From Cavia porcellus (lineage: Eukaryota; Chordata; Mammalia; Rodentia; Caviidae): a stretch of DNA of 64,000 nucleotides. Location of the stretch: positions 31,858,001 through 31,922,000 of the forward strand of contig NW_026947507.1 of the NCBI RefSeq assembly GCF_034190915.1. Reading direction: 5' to 3'. Each line of letters starts with the position of its first letter. Within the stretch, counting starts at the first letter, position 1. The position numbers and the translations under genes were made by a program. This document shows, piece by piece, positions 49,310-59,175 of the stretch. The notes beneath the pieces were generated by a model. It was not told the DNA's origin. It saw only the letters and a program-made list of their open reading frames with translations, and searched no databases.

Positions 49310-49965
49310 AAGCCCATGAGCGCCTTCTTTAAACCCTGATTAGTAAACACACACTGCTCAAATGATCAGTTTCAGTGTGTCATCACTTTGCTTGGAAGGA
49401 AAACCCCAAGTATATAGCCCATTGTTACTCAGAATGTGAAGAATGTGACAGCAGTTCCTCTGGGGAGCAGGGCAAAAGAGCAGAAGATCAGCAGAGGTAG
49501 AAGCTTTTCAGTAGAAAACAATAAAGAAATTAAGATAATTTGCACATGTCAACATGAAAAGACAAAGTAGATGATGAGTAGGTTTTGTACTTATTTGAAG
49601 GTACAATGAAAATTCTATAAAAAGTCTTAATGATGCAAGATGAATGTGATTTGAGAAGAATATGACGTTACTGAAGCATCTTAATATTCACTATCATCAT
49701 TATCCTTATAAATTTATTATCTTTCTTTAATATCATAGACAATAGCACTAGTTAAGCCAGCATTTACAACAATATGCTGTAAGTAGCAGCAACACTTATA
49801 CATCTTGGACAATAATACTCAGTTTTGAATAAAGCCAAGATTGTAATAATAGTAAAGAAAAAAATGGATTCTAGATATAAAAAGAAACAATAAAAGTAAC
49901 GACAGATAATTTAATGTAGAATCCTCACATGGCAGCAAAAAAAAAAAAAAGCTATTAAAAAAGTA

Positions 49966-50065
49966 CTTATTCAGCCACAAATATTTATTGAGTTCTTTTT
50001 ATGTGCCAGGCACTCAGATAAAATCTGATTCTGTAAAAGTGAGGAAAAGCAGACAGGGTTTCATT
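49966..50065 (-). repeat. L2 3' end, antisense
   Basis: CACAAATATTTATTGAGTTC and TTATGTGCCAGGCACTC are the reverse of the conserved L2 3' end (caataaatgtttg, tgcctggcaca). Confidence 0.75.
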
Positions 50066-52875
50066 TGTAAATTACTTCTATTCATGCCGATGTGAATAGC
50101 TTGTGAACAGGATTATGGTTCTTCTTATTTGGTCTATTCTTGGGCTATTCAGTAAAGTCATCTAAGAATTACTTTAAAATGCCAATTCTCTCAGTTCCTC
50201 TTTAAAAATCTCTAGTCATCTATGAAGTATTTTACACTCATGTGAGCAAATCTATTGAAAATAGAACAACAAAGATAAAATGCTGCTACTTATCAAGTTA
50301 AGAACATTAAGCACGAAAACGTTAAAGAACATTAGATTTTTTTCAGTTTTCTAAGGATCACAGTTCTCCAGTTTTGGCCTTACTGTGTAGCCAGAAACCA
50401 GGATTGTAAGAGTTGAAATTAAAGTGCACATTCCTTTGGAAATAATACAGTGTATTTCATTCATTCTTCTTCAGAAGCCCTCAACTTCCCTGTCACTATC
50501 TCACTTGTTAATTCTCTAGTAATTTTTATTCTTAAGTTGAAAAGAAAATCTTTCAAAGTGGAATTGACCAGTTTTAACTATGTCAGGTTTTCTATATTTT
50601 TACAATGAAGGTAAAGGCAATCATCTTAAGAGGCAGCATTCACCTTACCATCTGAGCCTGACTTTCAAATTCCTATTTAAAGTGATACTTATGAAAGGGA
50701 AAAGAGGCAAAAATAGGAGCCTACCACATGTCCATTTTTTCCCCCTCCACTCACTACGGGAATGAATTTGCAAAAAATCCGTAAGAAAGAGACTAGAAGG
50801 GAGGCTGTCAGACACTGTGTCCCACCAAAAGTAAGGAGTAAATGAGCAGAGCAAAGTAGGAATAATAGGAAATAGTATATCAAATATAAGAGAGAGAGAT
50901 GGACGGATTCCACAGGATGTGAACTATACAGCTATATATGTAGCTGGAAAGTATGCTTTACGGACTTGTGATACCAGCTGGGCTGGAGTTTTAGCTCAGA
51001 TTAAAAATCATGAATTGCTGCAGGCACTTTCCTGTTTTAGCATTCTACTCGCAAAAATACTTTTCTTTCTTTATGGTCAACTATTTTTCTATCACCTTCA
51101 TTGGCAGTATTTAATTTGAACATAAAATTTTAGTTCATTTCTCTTTACTTGAGAAACTTTTAAGTCAAATCTATTTGAAATATTAAAGTTATTTAAATGC
51201 ATGAAATTTTCCTTCCATATATATGTAAATCTTGTAAAGCTATGTCCCCATAGTTGATGGAAATGTTAGCAGAATGCAATAATGTTTTCATTTTGATGGT
51301 TATACTGGACCAAGAAGGAGACCATGCATTTTGACATGACAATTTGATGCTCAGATTGGCATGTTCTCAAAAAGAAAAAAATCTGGTTAATAAATCTCTG
51401 GTCTGAAACATTTTTTCTGATGCAAAGTTATATGAATCTTGGCTATATCCCTAAAGTTATTACTTTTTAACTTTTTAATTTCAAAATATATTTTACTCCT
51501 TTGCTGAATAAAAATCAAGTTGAAAAGCTACAATAAATTGTTGTTAATATACCATAATGTATAATATATAACAGTGAGTCCTCAGATTTCCTGTAAGGCA
51601 CTACAGTACACGGCAAAAAGAAAGAGCAAGAGACAAAACGGTGATGCCCCAGTTGTTCACCAGGAACAAAAGAACACCAGGCAGCCAGAACCTCCATACT
51701 GAATGATCATTTACATTAAGGAAAATGACGAGGAGTCTCTGAACAGACTCACAGGACAGTGATGGTCTTAAGCTAATGAGGATCTTATGTTGATGAGAAC
51801 AGTTGGGATAGATGGTCCTTTCCCCCAGGAGAAACCTCGTTTTTATTCTACTCAGTTCTCCAGGAGCCAGGAAGTCTTTAGCTGATGTAATCTTGCCCTG
51901 ACACAACACAGCCTCATGGACTCCCACTGAGACCGGAGACACATGGAGTTACATTTCTGGGAACCATAGCCAGCTCGCATGGTCAGATACAAGACCTCAG
52001 ACAGGTCCTAATCACAATTCAAATATGAAATGATTTTTCCCCAAAAATTATATAGAAGGGCCCTTAAAATATCATTTGGTGGTTCTCCCCTGCAGGCATT
52101 CATTCATCTGACACTGAGTGTCCTACTTTAGCCATTTCAGATGGCTAAGGGAAAGATAAGCAAGCTCTTTTTAAAACAGAAATGCTTAATTATTCATGAG
52201 GATTATCAAAAGCTCTGAACAATGACTTGATATTAAATGTAATCTTTAGGGACTATTAAATATTATATATTATTTGCTAATTATCAAATTTATATAACAT
52301 ATGGTAATAAAATACTTTCTGTGCTATCTTTATGATTAAATATTTAAAATAAATGTGCCCTAAAGGGATTGGCTTTGGGATTATGTAGCTGATACACTTG
52401 GATATGTTGCTGGCATGTCCAAGAGAATTGTATTACATTTCTAAATTACTGATTTTCTTAGTTCGATATATTTAAATGTGAAAAATCTTGTGACTTAATT
52501 CTATGCACATAAGAACAGTAAAGAAAAATTTAAATTATTTGTTTCGTCATTATTTTCACTTATCATTGATAAAATAGGAATAATATAGTAATGGCCACTG
52601 AGCTAGGCAGAGGTATTCGTAACATACACTTTTTGGGGATTTAAATTCTAAACAATGCGTTTGCATTTTCTTTGACTGGAGCACATGAAATGATTAGTGT
52701 GGTTTAGTGTGGGTGATATTGATGTGAATATGTATCTTTTCCTTTAAAATATTTTGTTCCAGATAATATGCATTGAATTTTTAAAAATGCTAAATGTCTC
52801 ATGCTAAGCAGCCCCAATACAAGTTAAAGAATTGTGGATTAAATATATTAATGTAGTTTTCCCTGGAGAAATATA
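50066..52875. other. Intergenic, unassigned
   Basis: No gene signal. Holds one copy of the 49-bp dispersed duplication at 52622-52670. The 113-codon minus frame at 51601-51942 shows no domain. Confidence 0.45.
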
Positions 52876-53235
52876 AAGGATACCTTAGTTTTTCTCCTGG
52901 TTGCTGGGACACCATATATGACAGCCATAATTCTTACAGGAGGATGCTTATTTTGCTTCAGTCTGTAGAGGTTTGGGGCCGTAGCCAGATGCAAGGCAGA
53001 ATGGCACGGCAGAAGGGAAGGTACAGGTGAGCTGCTCATGCCATGTCATGCAGGAAGCAGAGCAGAGGTAGTGAGGAGACCTTTCCAGGCCACACCCGCA
53101 GTGACCGGTCTCTTATGACCAGACTCTATTTCCTTGGGGCTCATTGAGATACAAATTGTAACAAAAGACAAAGTTCCAAGGTTTCTATTTTCTAACACTG
53201 GCTGGCAGAGGAACTGGGTTTTGGCCATTTGCTGT
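52876..53235 (-). mobile_element. Possible MaLR-type LTR, antisense
   Basis: TTGCTGGGACACCATATATG, GCTTATTTTGCTTCAGTCTG and GCAGAATGGCACGGCAGAAG follow the order seen in the antisense LTR at 12130-12540. Weak at the ends. Confidence 0.5.
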
Positions 53236-53614
53236 CATGGATCCATCACTCAAGTACAAAACAACTCTTTTGCTAAGATTGTAGAGAGGTAAAGGGCAGG
53301 GCCAGAGAGCACACAAAGAACTCAAGGCTACATCGTGTGATCGCTATAAGATAAATACCTATATTTTAAAGGCTTGTAGTTAAATTTTAGTTACATCTCG
53401 TCAGTTAATTAGCAAGAGTAGGATAAACTATCTTTTACTTTTGAGTCCATTTCTGTCTGGAATATCAATAAGGATCTTTATCAATAGAGATCATAGTTAA
53501 GATGCCCATTGATAGTTATGAGGTAACTGAAAAACAGGCCACCATGGAAGTCCACATTATCCAAATTTGATAGTTGTAGTACAAAAAGATTTTCACTCAG
53601 CTTAGTGCTTTATC
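53236..53614. other. Intergenic left flank of the provirus
   Basis: AT-rich, nothing recognised. Confidence 0.55.
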
Positions 53615-53620
53615 CTGGAC
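53615..53620. repeat. Left 6-bp target-site duplication of the provirus
   Basis: CTGGAC, repeated at 56665-56670. Six bases is the usual integration footprint of betaretrovirus-like ERVs. Confidence 0.95.
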
Positions 53621-54050
53621 TGTCGGTGTCGCTCCCGGCCGGCAGGAAGAACACGCGACAGATTCTGACGGTGTGCAACCTTGCCTTTATTTGTCTCCGC
53701 GTGGGCCCCGCGAGGCCTCCTCTCTGCCACCAGCCCTTTCTCGCCAGTGGACTTTCTCTATCTCTCTCTGTGCTTCTCTCTCGTGGCGGGAGAGGCATTC
53801 ACTTTTATAGGGTAACAGTGGCCAATCAGTTCAAAGCGCGCGATGCGGGCTGATTGGCTAACATCAGTTGTTGCTAGGCAGACTATTCTATTGCGCGGGC
53901 TGCTTACGTCGCCAGGGCAATCAGGGGGCAGGAAGCAGGCGCCAACTTGGCTCACTCGATGGGAGGGGTAATTTAGCTCAGGCTTTGCTCTTTTCTACAG
54001 GCCGCATAACCGCCAAGTAAGGCGACCGGGCTCGGCCGCGGCTCCCAACA
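53621..54050 (-). mobile_element. 3' LTR of the provirus
   Basis: 430 bp. On the minus strand: CCAAT boxes (AGCCAATCA and its inverse), TATA box CCTATAAAAG (plus 53802-53811) and AATAAA (plus 53686-53691). Polypurine tract directly upstream. Confidence 0.95.
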
Positions 54051-54062
54051 TCTCCCCCTATT
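54051..54062 (-). promoter_or_regulatory. Polypurine tract of the provirus
   Basis: The minus strand reads ...AAATAGGGGGAGA then TGTTGGG of the LTR. This is the plus-strand DNA primer site and fixes the orientation. Confidence 0.88.
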
Positions 54063-54462
54063 TTATTTACTTTGAATGAATGTATGCATCGCAGCCCGCC
54101 CTGGATTGAGTGCAGAGGCTTATGCCCTGTGTTGAGGCCCACCGTAGGCCCTTGGCTTGGACCCTGGTCGGCCGCCCCTGGGTCCGCCAAGGCCTTGAGA
54201 CCCTCGTCCTTTTTCCAGGGCCAGGAGTGAACTGGACGGAACCTGGATGCACATAGGCATGCACTCATGCCCCTCCGTGTGATCCCCTCGGAGAGGCATC
54301 TAGATCTGGGCAGATTCTAGTAATCCAGCGGCTTTTGTGCAGTATGGGGTAGGGCCTGGCTTAGGTCGAGTCGTGCTGGGGAGGCACGCTCTTACCCGTC
54401 ATTGACTCACCTACCCTGCTGTGTGGTGTCAATAGGGAAGGAGTGCGGGAGACCCGCCACAT

Positions 54463-54741
54463 CTAAACCCGGTCGTAGGCCAGTCGAGTGAGCCAAGCAT
54501 AAGCCTGGGGGTCATTGTGCCCATCACGGGCTGCTGCCAGGGCCGCATGGGCAACCAGGCGTACTTGACGCCGGGCCGCCGCAAGGCGCCCATTAATAAA
54601 TGATGTAACCCATCGGAGCAAGAATGGTCCTACAAGTAAGAGCAGAAGCAAGGAGCACAGGGGACCTAACAATGGTAAAACATAGGGGAGCAAGCCATTC
54701 CAGGCTCCCCAAAAAGGGATTGTCTTGCAGTTCTTTTAGGG
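54463..54741 (-). pseudogene. env: Envelope transmembrane-subunit C-terminal remnant
   Basis: The open stretch on the minus strand runs from just after an in-frame TAA (about 54742) to a stop at 54463. It shows an aromatic patch (PFWGAWNGLL), a hydrophobic span of about 25 residues (centre CSLLLLLLVGPFLL), then a basic tail with a YAWL tyrosine motif. The pattern, with PLLGP just before the membrane span, resembles the gamma-type envelopes carried by type D betaretroviruses. Surface subunit, fusion peptide and most of TM are missing. Identified by pattern, not by alignment. Confidence 0.65.
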
Positions 54742-54815
54742 CTCATCTTGTTGTTGGGTCTGCGGTTGGCCTCTGGTGGAACAGGCCTGATCTTTAGTCG
54801 AGGGACTTGTCGCAT
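54666..54815 (-). pseudogene. Short basic frame at the env leader, after a splice-acceptor-like site
   Basis: The minus strand has a pyrimidine-rich GTGTTTTTCCGCAG/G acceptor-like site (junction about 54858/54857), then an ATG at 54815 opening 49 codons rich in Arg, Lys and Pro. It overlaps the env remnant in another frame. Position and composition suggest the first part of env or a Rec-like accessory exon cut off by the deletion. It may be chance. Confidence 0.35.
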
Positions 54816-54970
54816 GTCAACCTCTCTGGGACCCACAGTGGTTCTCGTCCCGGTTCCTGCGGAAAAACACAAACTGCGCCTCGGTTCCAGCTAACCACCG
54901 GATCCGGGCCCATCCATTGTCATGCCATAGATAACCGCGCCTTTGGAGGCAGGCCTTGGCTTACTCCCCC

Positions 54971-55132
54971 TTTTTGTTTTTTATTTTTTATTTTTTATTT
55001 TTATTTTTTTATTTATTTTTATTTATTTATTTATTTTTATTTATTTTTTTTTTTATCGGTACCGGGGATCGAACCCACGACTGCCTGCTTGCAAGGCAGG
55101 CGCTTATGCCGCTGAGCTAAATCCCCAGCCCC
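54971..55132 (-). repeat. ID SINE inside the provirus
   Basis: Minus-strand head GGGGCTGGGGATTTAGCTCA, GCAAGCAGGC and GGTTCGATCCCCGG, then an 84-bp A-rich tail of AAAT units. No clear target-site duplication flanks it. It supplies the last 9 codons and stop of the gag frame. Confidence 0.96.
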
Positions 55133-56024
55133 CGTTTCCTTGACCGGCGTTTTTCTCAGCCTGCTCGGCAGAGAACTCTGCGTACCATGCTCGCCAATCA
55201 AGATAACTACCCGAAGGAAGGCATGTCTTGGCCAGTTGCATCCAATCACCCGGTGTAAGAGGCTGGGAGGCAAGATTCTCTAGCATAGCTATGGTATAAG
55301 GAGCTGTGGGCCCGAAGGTCGTGACAGCGCTTTTTAATTCTCTGATCTGTTTTATTTCAAATGGTTCCCAAACATTGCGCCCTTTGCCTGGGGCCATTTG
55401 CACAGGGTATACTCCATAAGGACCGTAATCTAGTCCTTGCATCGGTGGATCCCCTCCGAACCATCGTTCACCCTTCCATAACCGCCCATGAAAATACCGT
55501 CCGCCCGGCGGCGCGACGTCATAGGACGGCGGTCGCGACAGAGTGGAACGGGGTGTCACTTCCTGTGCCGGCTGAGAGAAGGGAGGGTTCCCTGTAGCGG
55601 CCTCTCGGTGGGGAACCGCTTCTGGAAAAGAGCTCCAGGGCGGAGCGGATGGCTCTCTATCTCCTCCCCGCCAGGGAGCGCTCGGGGGCCCTTTTTCCTC
55701 TCTCTGCTTTTTTCGAGCGGCGCACGCACACAATTCGCGGCGCAACTCGGCATAGGAGTCAAGGCACGCATGTATCATTTCCCACAGGGGGCGAATAGCC
55801 GGCGAAATATCGCCTCCCAATTCCGCCGAGGCGAGGTCCCCGCCTAACTTCTCCCATGACGGCAGGTTTAAATGCCCTGTGGGTAAAAACCAGGGAGCCA
55901 CCCTATCTACCTCTGCTATGAATAGTTCCAGTGTTTTTTGACCTACCCTGAGGTCTCTAGCTTTTAAAAGCTTCCTAAGGGCCTTTACCAAGGGCCGCGC
56001 CTCCGCGCTCCGTAAATTACCCAT
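55104..56024 (-). pseudogene. gag: Truncated betaretrovirus-like Gag, fused at its end to a SINE
   Basis: Gag builds the retroviral particle at the membrane. The frame is open from ATG 56024 (an upstream TTG at 56030 is not needed) to 55104, 306 codons, of which the last 9 come from the ID SINE. Residue 2 onward reads GNLRSAEA, an N-myristoylation-type signal for matrix. A PPSY late-domain motif lies at residues 165-168 in a proline-rich linker. Capsid begins near residue 205 (YGVYPVQM) and keeps FEIKQIRELKSAV, TPGDWMQL and DWRAWYAEF, which fit betaretroviral capsid N-terminal domain. The frame is then cut: the capsid C-terminal domain (major homology region), nucleocapsid zinc knuckles and the pro/pol frameshift region are missing. 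Intact as an open frame but not a complete Gag. Confidence 0.9.
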
Positions 56025-56213
56025 CCTCAACCTCTAAGGGCTGTAACTCACCGCGTGTGACTTAAAGAACCCGTCACCTACGCGTGAGCCTGAGGGGAGT
56101 CTAAAAGCCCTGTAGGTGCGCGCCACCCAGAGCCCAGGCTTATCCCCAACTCACCTGTCCGGCAGCACCACGCTGGAGCGTTGCACACCACCGCCGTGTC
56201 TCGGGGTTGATCA
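56025..56213 (-). other. Proviral 5' leader
   Basis: About 190 bp between the primer site and gag. It would hold packaging and splice-donor signals. I did not identify either with confidence. Confidence 0.6.
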
Positions 56214-56232
56214 GTCCCCGTGCGGGTCACCA
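56214..56232 (-). promoter_or_regulatory. Primer binding site, best fit tRNA-Ile-like
   Basis: The minus strand reads TGGTGACCCGCACGGGGAC two bases after the LTR. Against the tRNA-Ile (AAU) 3' end as I recall it, 16 of 19 match. The usual Lys and Phe sites of betaretroviruses and IAPs fit worse. The tRNA identity is tentative. Confidence 0.55.
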
Positions 56233-56234
56233 AA

Positions 56235-56664
56235 TGTCGGTGTCGCTCCCGGCCGGCAGGAAGAACACGCGACAGATTCTGACGGTGTGCAACCTTGCCT
56301 TTATTTGTCTCCGCGTGGGCCCCGCGAGGCCTCCTCTCTGCCACCAGCCCTTTCTCGCCAGTGGACTTTCTCTATCTCTCTCTGTGCTTCTCTCTCGTGG
56401 CGGGAGAGGCATTCACTTTTATAGGGTAACAGTGGCCAATCAGTTCAAAGCGCGCGATGCGGGCTGATTGGCTAACATCAGTTGTTGCTAGGCAGACTAT
56501 TCTATTGCGCGGGCTGCTTACGTCGCCAGGGCAATCAGGGGGCAGGAAGCAGGCACCAACTTGGCTCACTCGATGGGAGGGGTAATTTAGCTCAGGCTTT
56601 GCTCTTTTCTACAGGCCGCATAACCGCCAAGTAAGGCGACCGGGCTCGGCCGCGGCTCCCAACA
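56235..56664 (-). mobile_element. 5' LTR of the provirus (promoter LTR)
   Basis: 430 bp, one difference from the 3' LTR (A at 56555). On the minus strand: CCAAT-type motifs at about 56436-56442 and 56463-56471, TATA box at 56416-56425, AATAAA at 56300-56305. The short distance from TATA to the poly(A) signal defines a compact R region. Confidence 0.95.
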
Positions 56665-56670
56665 CTGGAC
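56665..56670. repeat. Right 6-bp target-site duplication of the provirus
   Basis: CTGGAC, identical to 53615-53620. Confidence 0.95.
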
Positions 56671-57105
56671 AATAAGCATGTAAAAGAACTTTCAGTTATT
56701 ACAGGTGGGACATACACTTTTTGGGGATTTAAATTCTAAACAATACGTTTGCATTTTCAGGAAAATACAGTTTTCAGGGACAAATACAGTTATTGCATAT
56801 AATATTTCAGGAAATTACTGGTACACAAAACTGAAATCAGTACTAAATTAGAAACCTCAAGTTCCAGTTTTACTCACCTACATGTAAGAATATTTCCAAA
56901 GCAGAGATTTTTGAAATCACATTTATTTGTAGTATAATAAGGCTGTGTCTATTTAATAAGTTTTAGAAAAATTAATGTACTCATAAATAAGACTTTGCTA
57001 ATTTGCACATCTTTAGAGACCAAACTTCATGGAAAAATATTTTATCTGTTTAGTTTTTATGTTTCTTAGTACATGTCTGAACTACATAATGAATGCATTC
57101 CTTAT
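56671..57105. other. Right flank of the provirus; holds the second 49-bp duplicate
   Basis: 56710-56758 matches 52622-52670 with one difference. Nothing else recognised. Confidence 0.6.
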
Positions 57106-57470
57106 AGGGAGTTGGCACATGTACATAACACACCTTAATACTTCTCCACTCCCTGCCCTTTCCCCTGCTACCTCTTCTCTCTATCTCTTGATCTCCTTCC
57201 TATTTGAGAAATACCCCTCTATTGCTTTTCATCTATCTTTTATTTTGGTCTTTGCTTATATGGGGCTCCTCATATCAGAGAAGCTATATGATACTTAAGT
57301 TTCAGCATCTGATTTATTTCACTTACAGTTATGGTCTCAAGATCCATCTATTTTCCTACAGAGTTTTTCTTTTTGAGATTACATTATCTATGACTAAAAG
57401 CTTCAGGAGCTTCTATTGCCCTACTTTGATGGCTGATATGCAGAGGTGCCACTGTACTGTGGGCAGAAAA
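57106..57470 (-). mobile_element. Old L1 fragment, antisense
   Basis: TGATTTATTTCACTTACAGT, TATGGTCTCAAGATCCATCT and a TTTTTCTTTTTGAGATTAC stretch mirror L1 ORF2 3' sequence. The same text occurs in sense at about 31090-31350. Confidence 0.7.
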
Positions 57471-59029
57471 AATAAACATAATTCTATATAGAAATATATC
57501 ATTCACATAACATTATTTTATCAATGATTTTTAAATGAGAGAATTAGATATTCAGTTGAAAATATTATTCTTAACCTTGGGGAACAACTTCCAATAATAC
57601 AGTCGATTTTATCCTGGAAACTTTTGCAGGCAACCATGAAAGATACGCTGAATGAGTCTTAAATTCACACAGAGAAATCTGCAAACAGAGGATTACTATT
57701 TAGGAGGATTTAGACGATGATTGGTAAGCCTGAAAAGTAAGCAAATCAAAGTAAACTAAGCTAGATTTTATAATTCCATTTCATGGAGAAATACAAACTA
57801 AACCATATAATTTTATTCCTAACAAAGGAATTTTAACTGGCAGACTAGAAAATCAAATCTCAAAAGTTAACATATCCTTTAGGTTAACAGAAAAGTGTGG
57901 TGATGATTTGCTATCACTGCCACAAATTGATAGTCTATACTACATTATAAGTTAGAATTTAATTATATATTTTAATACCTTTAGATTTGTTTTTGACATT
58001 AAATCCAGTTCCAGTTTCTTGAGTAATGTCATTACCTCCAAATCTGAACTGTAATCTGTGATTAGGTGCTTTTTAGCTAGAAAAAGGTGGAAAGCAATTA
58101 TGATAATACAGAAGTAATAAATTTGAAATTCTCTACAGAACACATGTAAAAAGAAAAAAAAGCAAACTCTAGAAGCCAGTTCTTACAGGGTGAGCTGATG
58201 TAAGAAACCAGAAGGGGCACCAAGATTTAGAGTTGTCAGATAAAAAGGCAACTCCAGAATGGATATTCTTCCCACATGCTGCAAATAGATTCAGTGTTTT
58301 TAAATAAATATATCAGAAAGCAGTTTATATAGCATTCAGAATGAGATCAAAAGCAGGAAATATTATTTTTACACTGAATATGTGACTATGCCTAACATGT
58401 GTATTATTTTATATATGTAATATGTATAACACATGCACAACATAGTACATATGCGAGAGAGTGAGAAGGTACCTAATTATATTAAATAAGTACATAACCA
58501 TAATACTTAATAAATATTTATGAAATAGCTCTTCCTATTGAAATTGTACTATTGAAATTTCATACTAAATAATTGTATCTTACAAAATGGACTAGGCTTC
58601 TATGAAGTTTTAAATTACTTTCAGCAACTTTCCTCTTCCATAAATAATGTCAGTAGTTAAGCATTTAGCTAGTAAAAATGAGATGAAAGATTTTGACAGG
58701 AAATGCTAGGTGACTCATTGGACAGTCAGAGAAAATTAGTAAGACAGCGAGTTCATCACAGTGTTGCTTTAGACAGTTCGAGAAGCAGTGCATTTTTAAA
58801 CAAGGATGACAATGCTGGCAGATTCTAAATTAAGTCGGAAAAGTTAATAAACATAATGACAGATGACATTTTTATTATATATAGCTAACTCTTTAAAAAG
58901 TAACTTTAGAGGATGTTATCTAGTCATGCTACAAATGTATGAAAAGATTTTATTATTAAAGCTAATGAATTATTTTATTAACTGAATCAGGGGACATCTA
59001 AATAATAGTCATACTAGCAAACCATATTC
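57471..59029. other. AT-rich intergenic, unassigned
   Basis: Nothing recognised. Confidence 0.5.
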
Positions 59030-59175
59030 TTTAAACAAATCTTTATCGATTATTTATTGGATCTCTGGTATATGCTGCATGCTAAAGTTATAAAAAGTAA
59101 TGAATCAGGCAGACATCGTGCCTAACCTTAAGGTACTTGTATTACAGTTTGCAGTAAAGATGAATGAATAGGGAA
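59030..59175 (-). repeat. L2 3' end, antisense
   Basis: ACAAATCTTTATCGATTATT, then CATGCTAAAGTTATAAAAAG, AGACATCGTGCCTAACCTTA and AAGGTACTTGTATTACAGTT follow the reversed L2 3' end order. Confidence 0.65.

Larger units (their letters stand above)
48291..49965. other. Intergenic, with a decayed ID-like SINE at about 48675-48740
   Basis: GGGGTACAGTGGTAAAATAC and CAGACCCTGGAATTAATTC recall a worn ID head. The rest holds the two microsatellites listed separately and nothing else recognised. Confidence 0.5.
53621..56664 (-). mobile_element. Young, internally deleted class II (betaretrovirus/IAP-like) provirus
   Basis: Complete proviral frame on the minus strand: 5' LTR, primer binding site, leader, gag, (deletion plus ID SINE), env remnant, polypurine tract, 3' LTR and matching CTGGAC duplications. 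The LTRs are 430 bp each and differ at one base (53941 G versus 56555 A). On the minus strand they start TGTTGGGAGCCGCGG and end CCGACA, an IAP/ERVK-like pattern. Most of capsid and all of nucleocapsid, protease, polymerase and most of env are missing, so it cannot replicate. GC- and CpG-rich against an AT-rich setting. Confidence 0.95.

Noticed and set aside
55488..55847. Plus-strand 119-codon frame in the provirus
   Set aside because: Shadow of the minus-strand gag.
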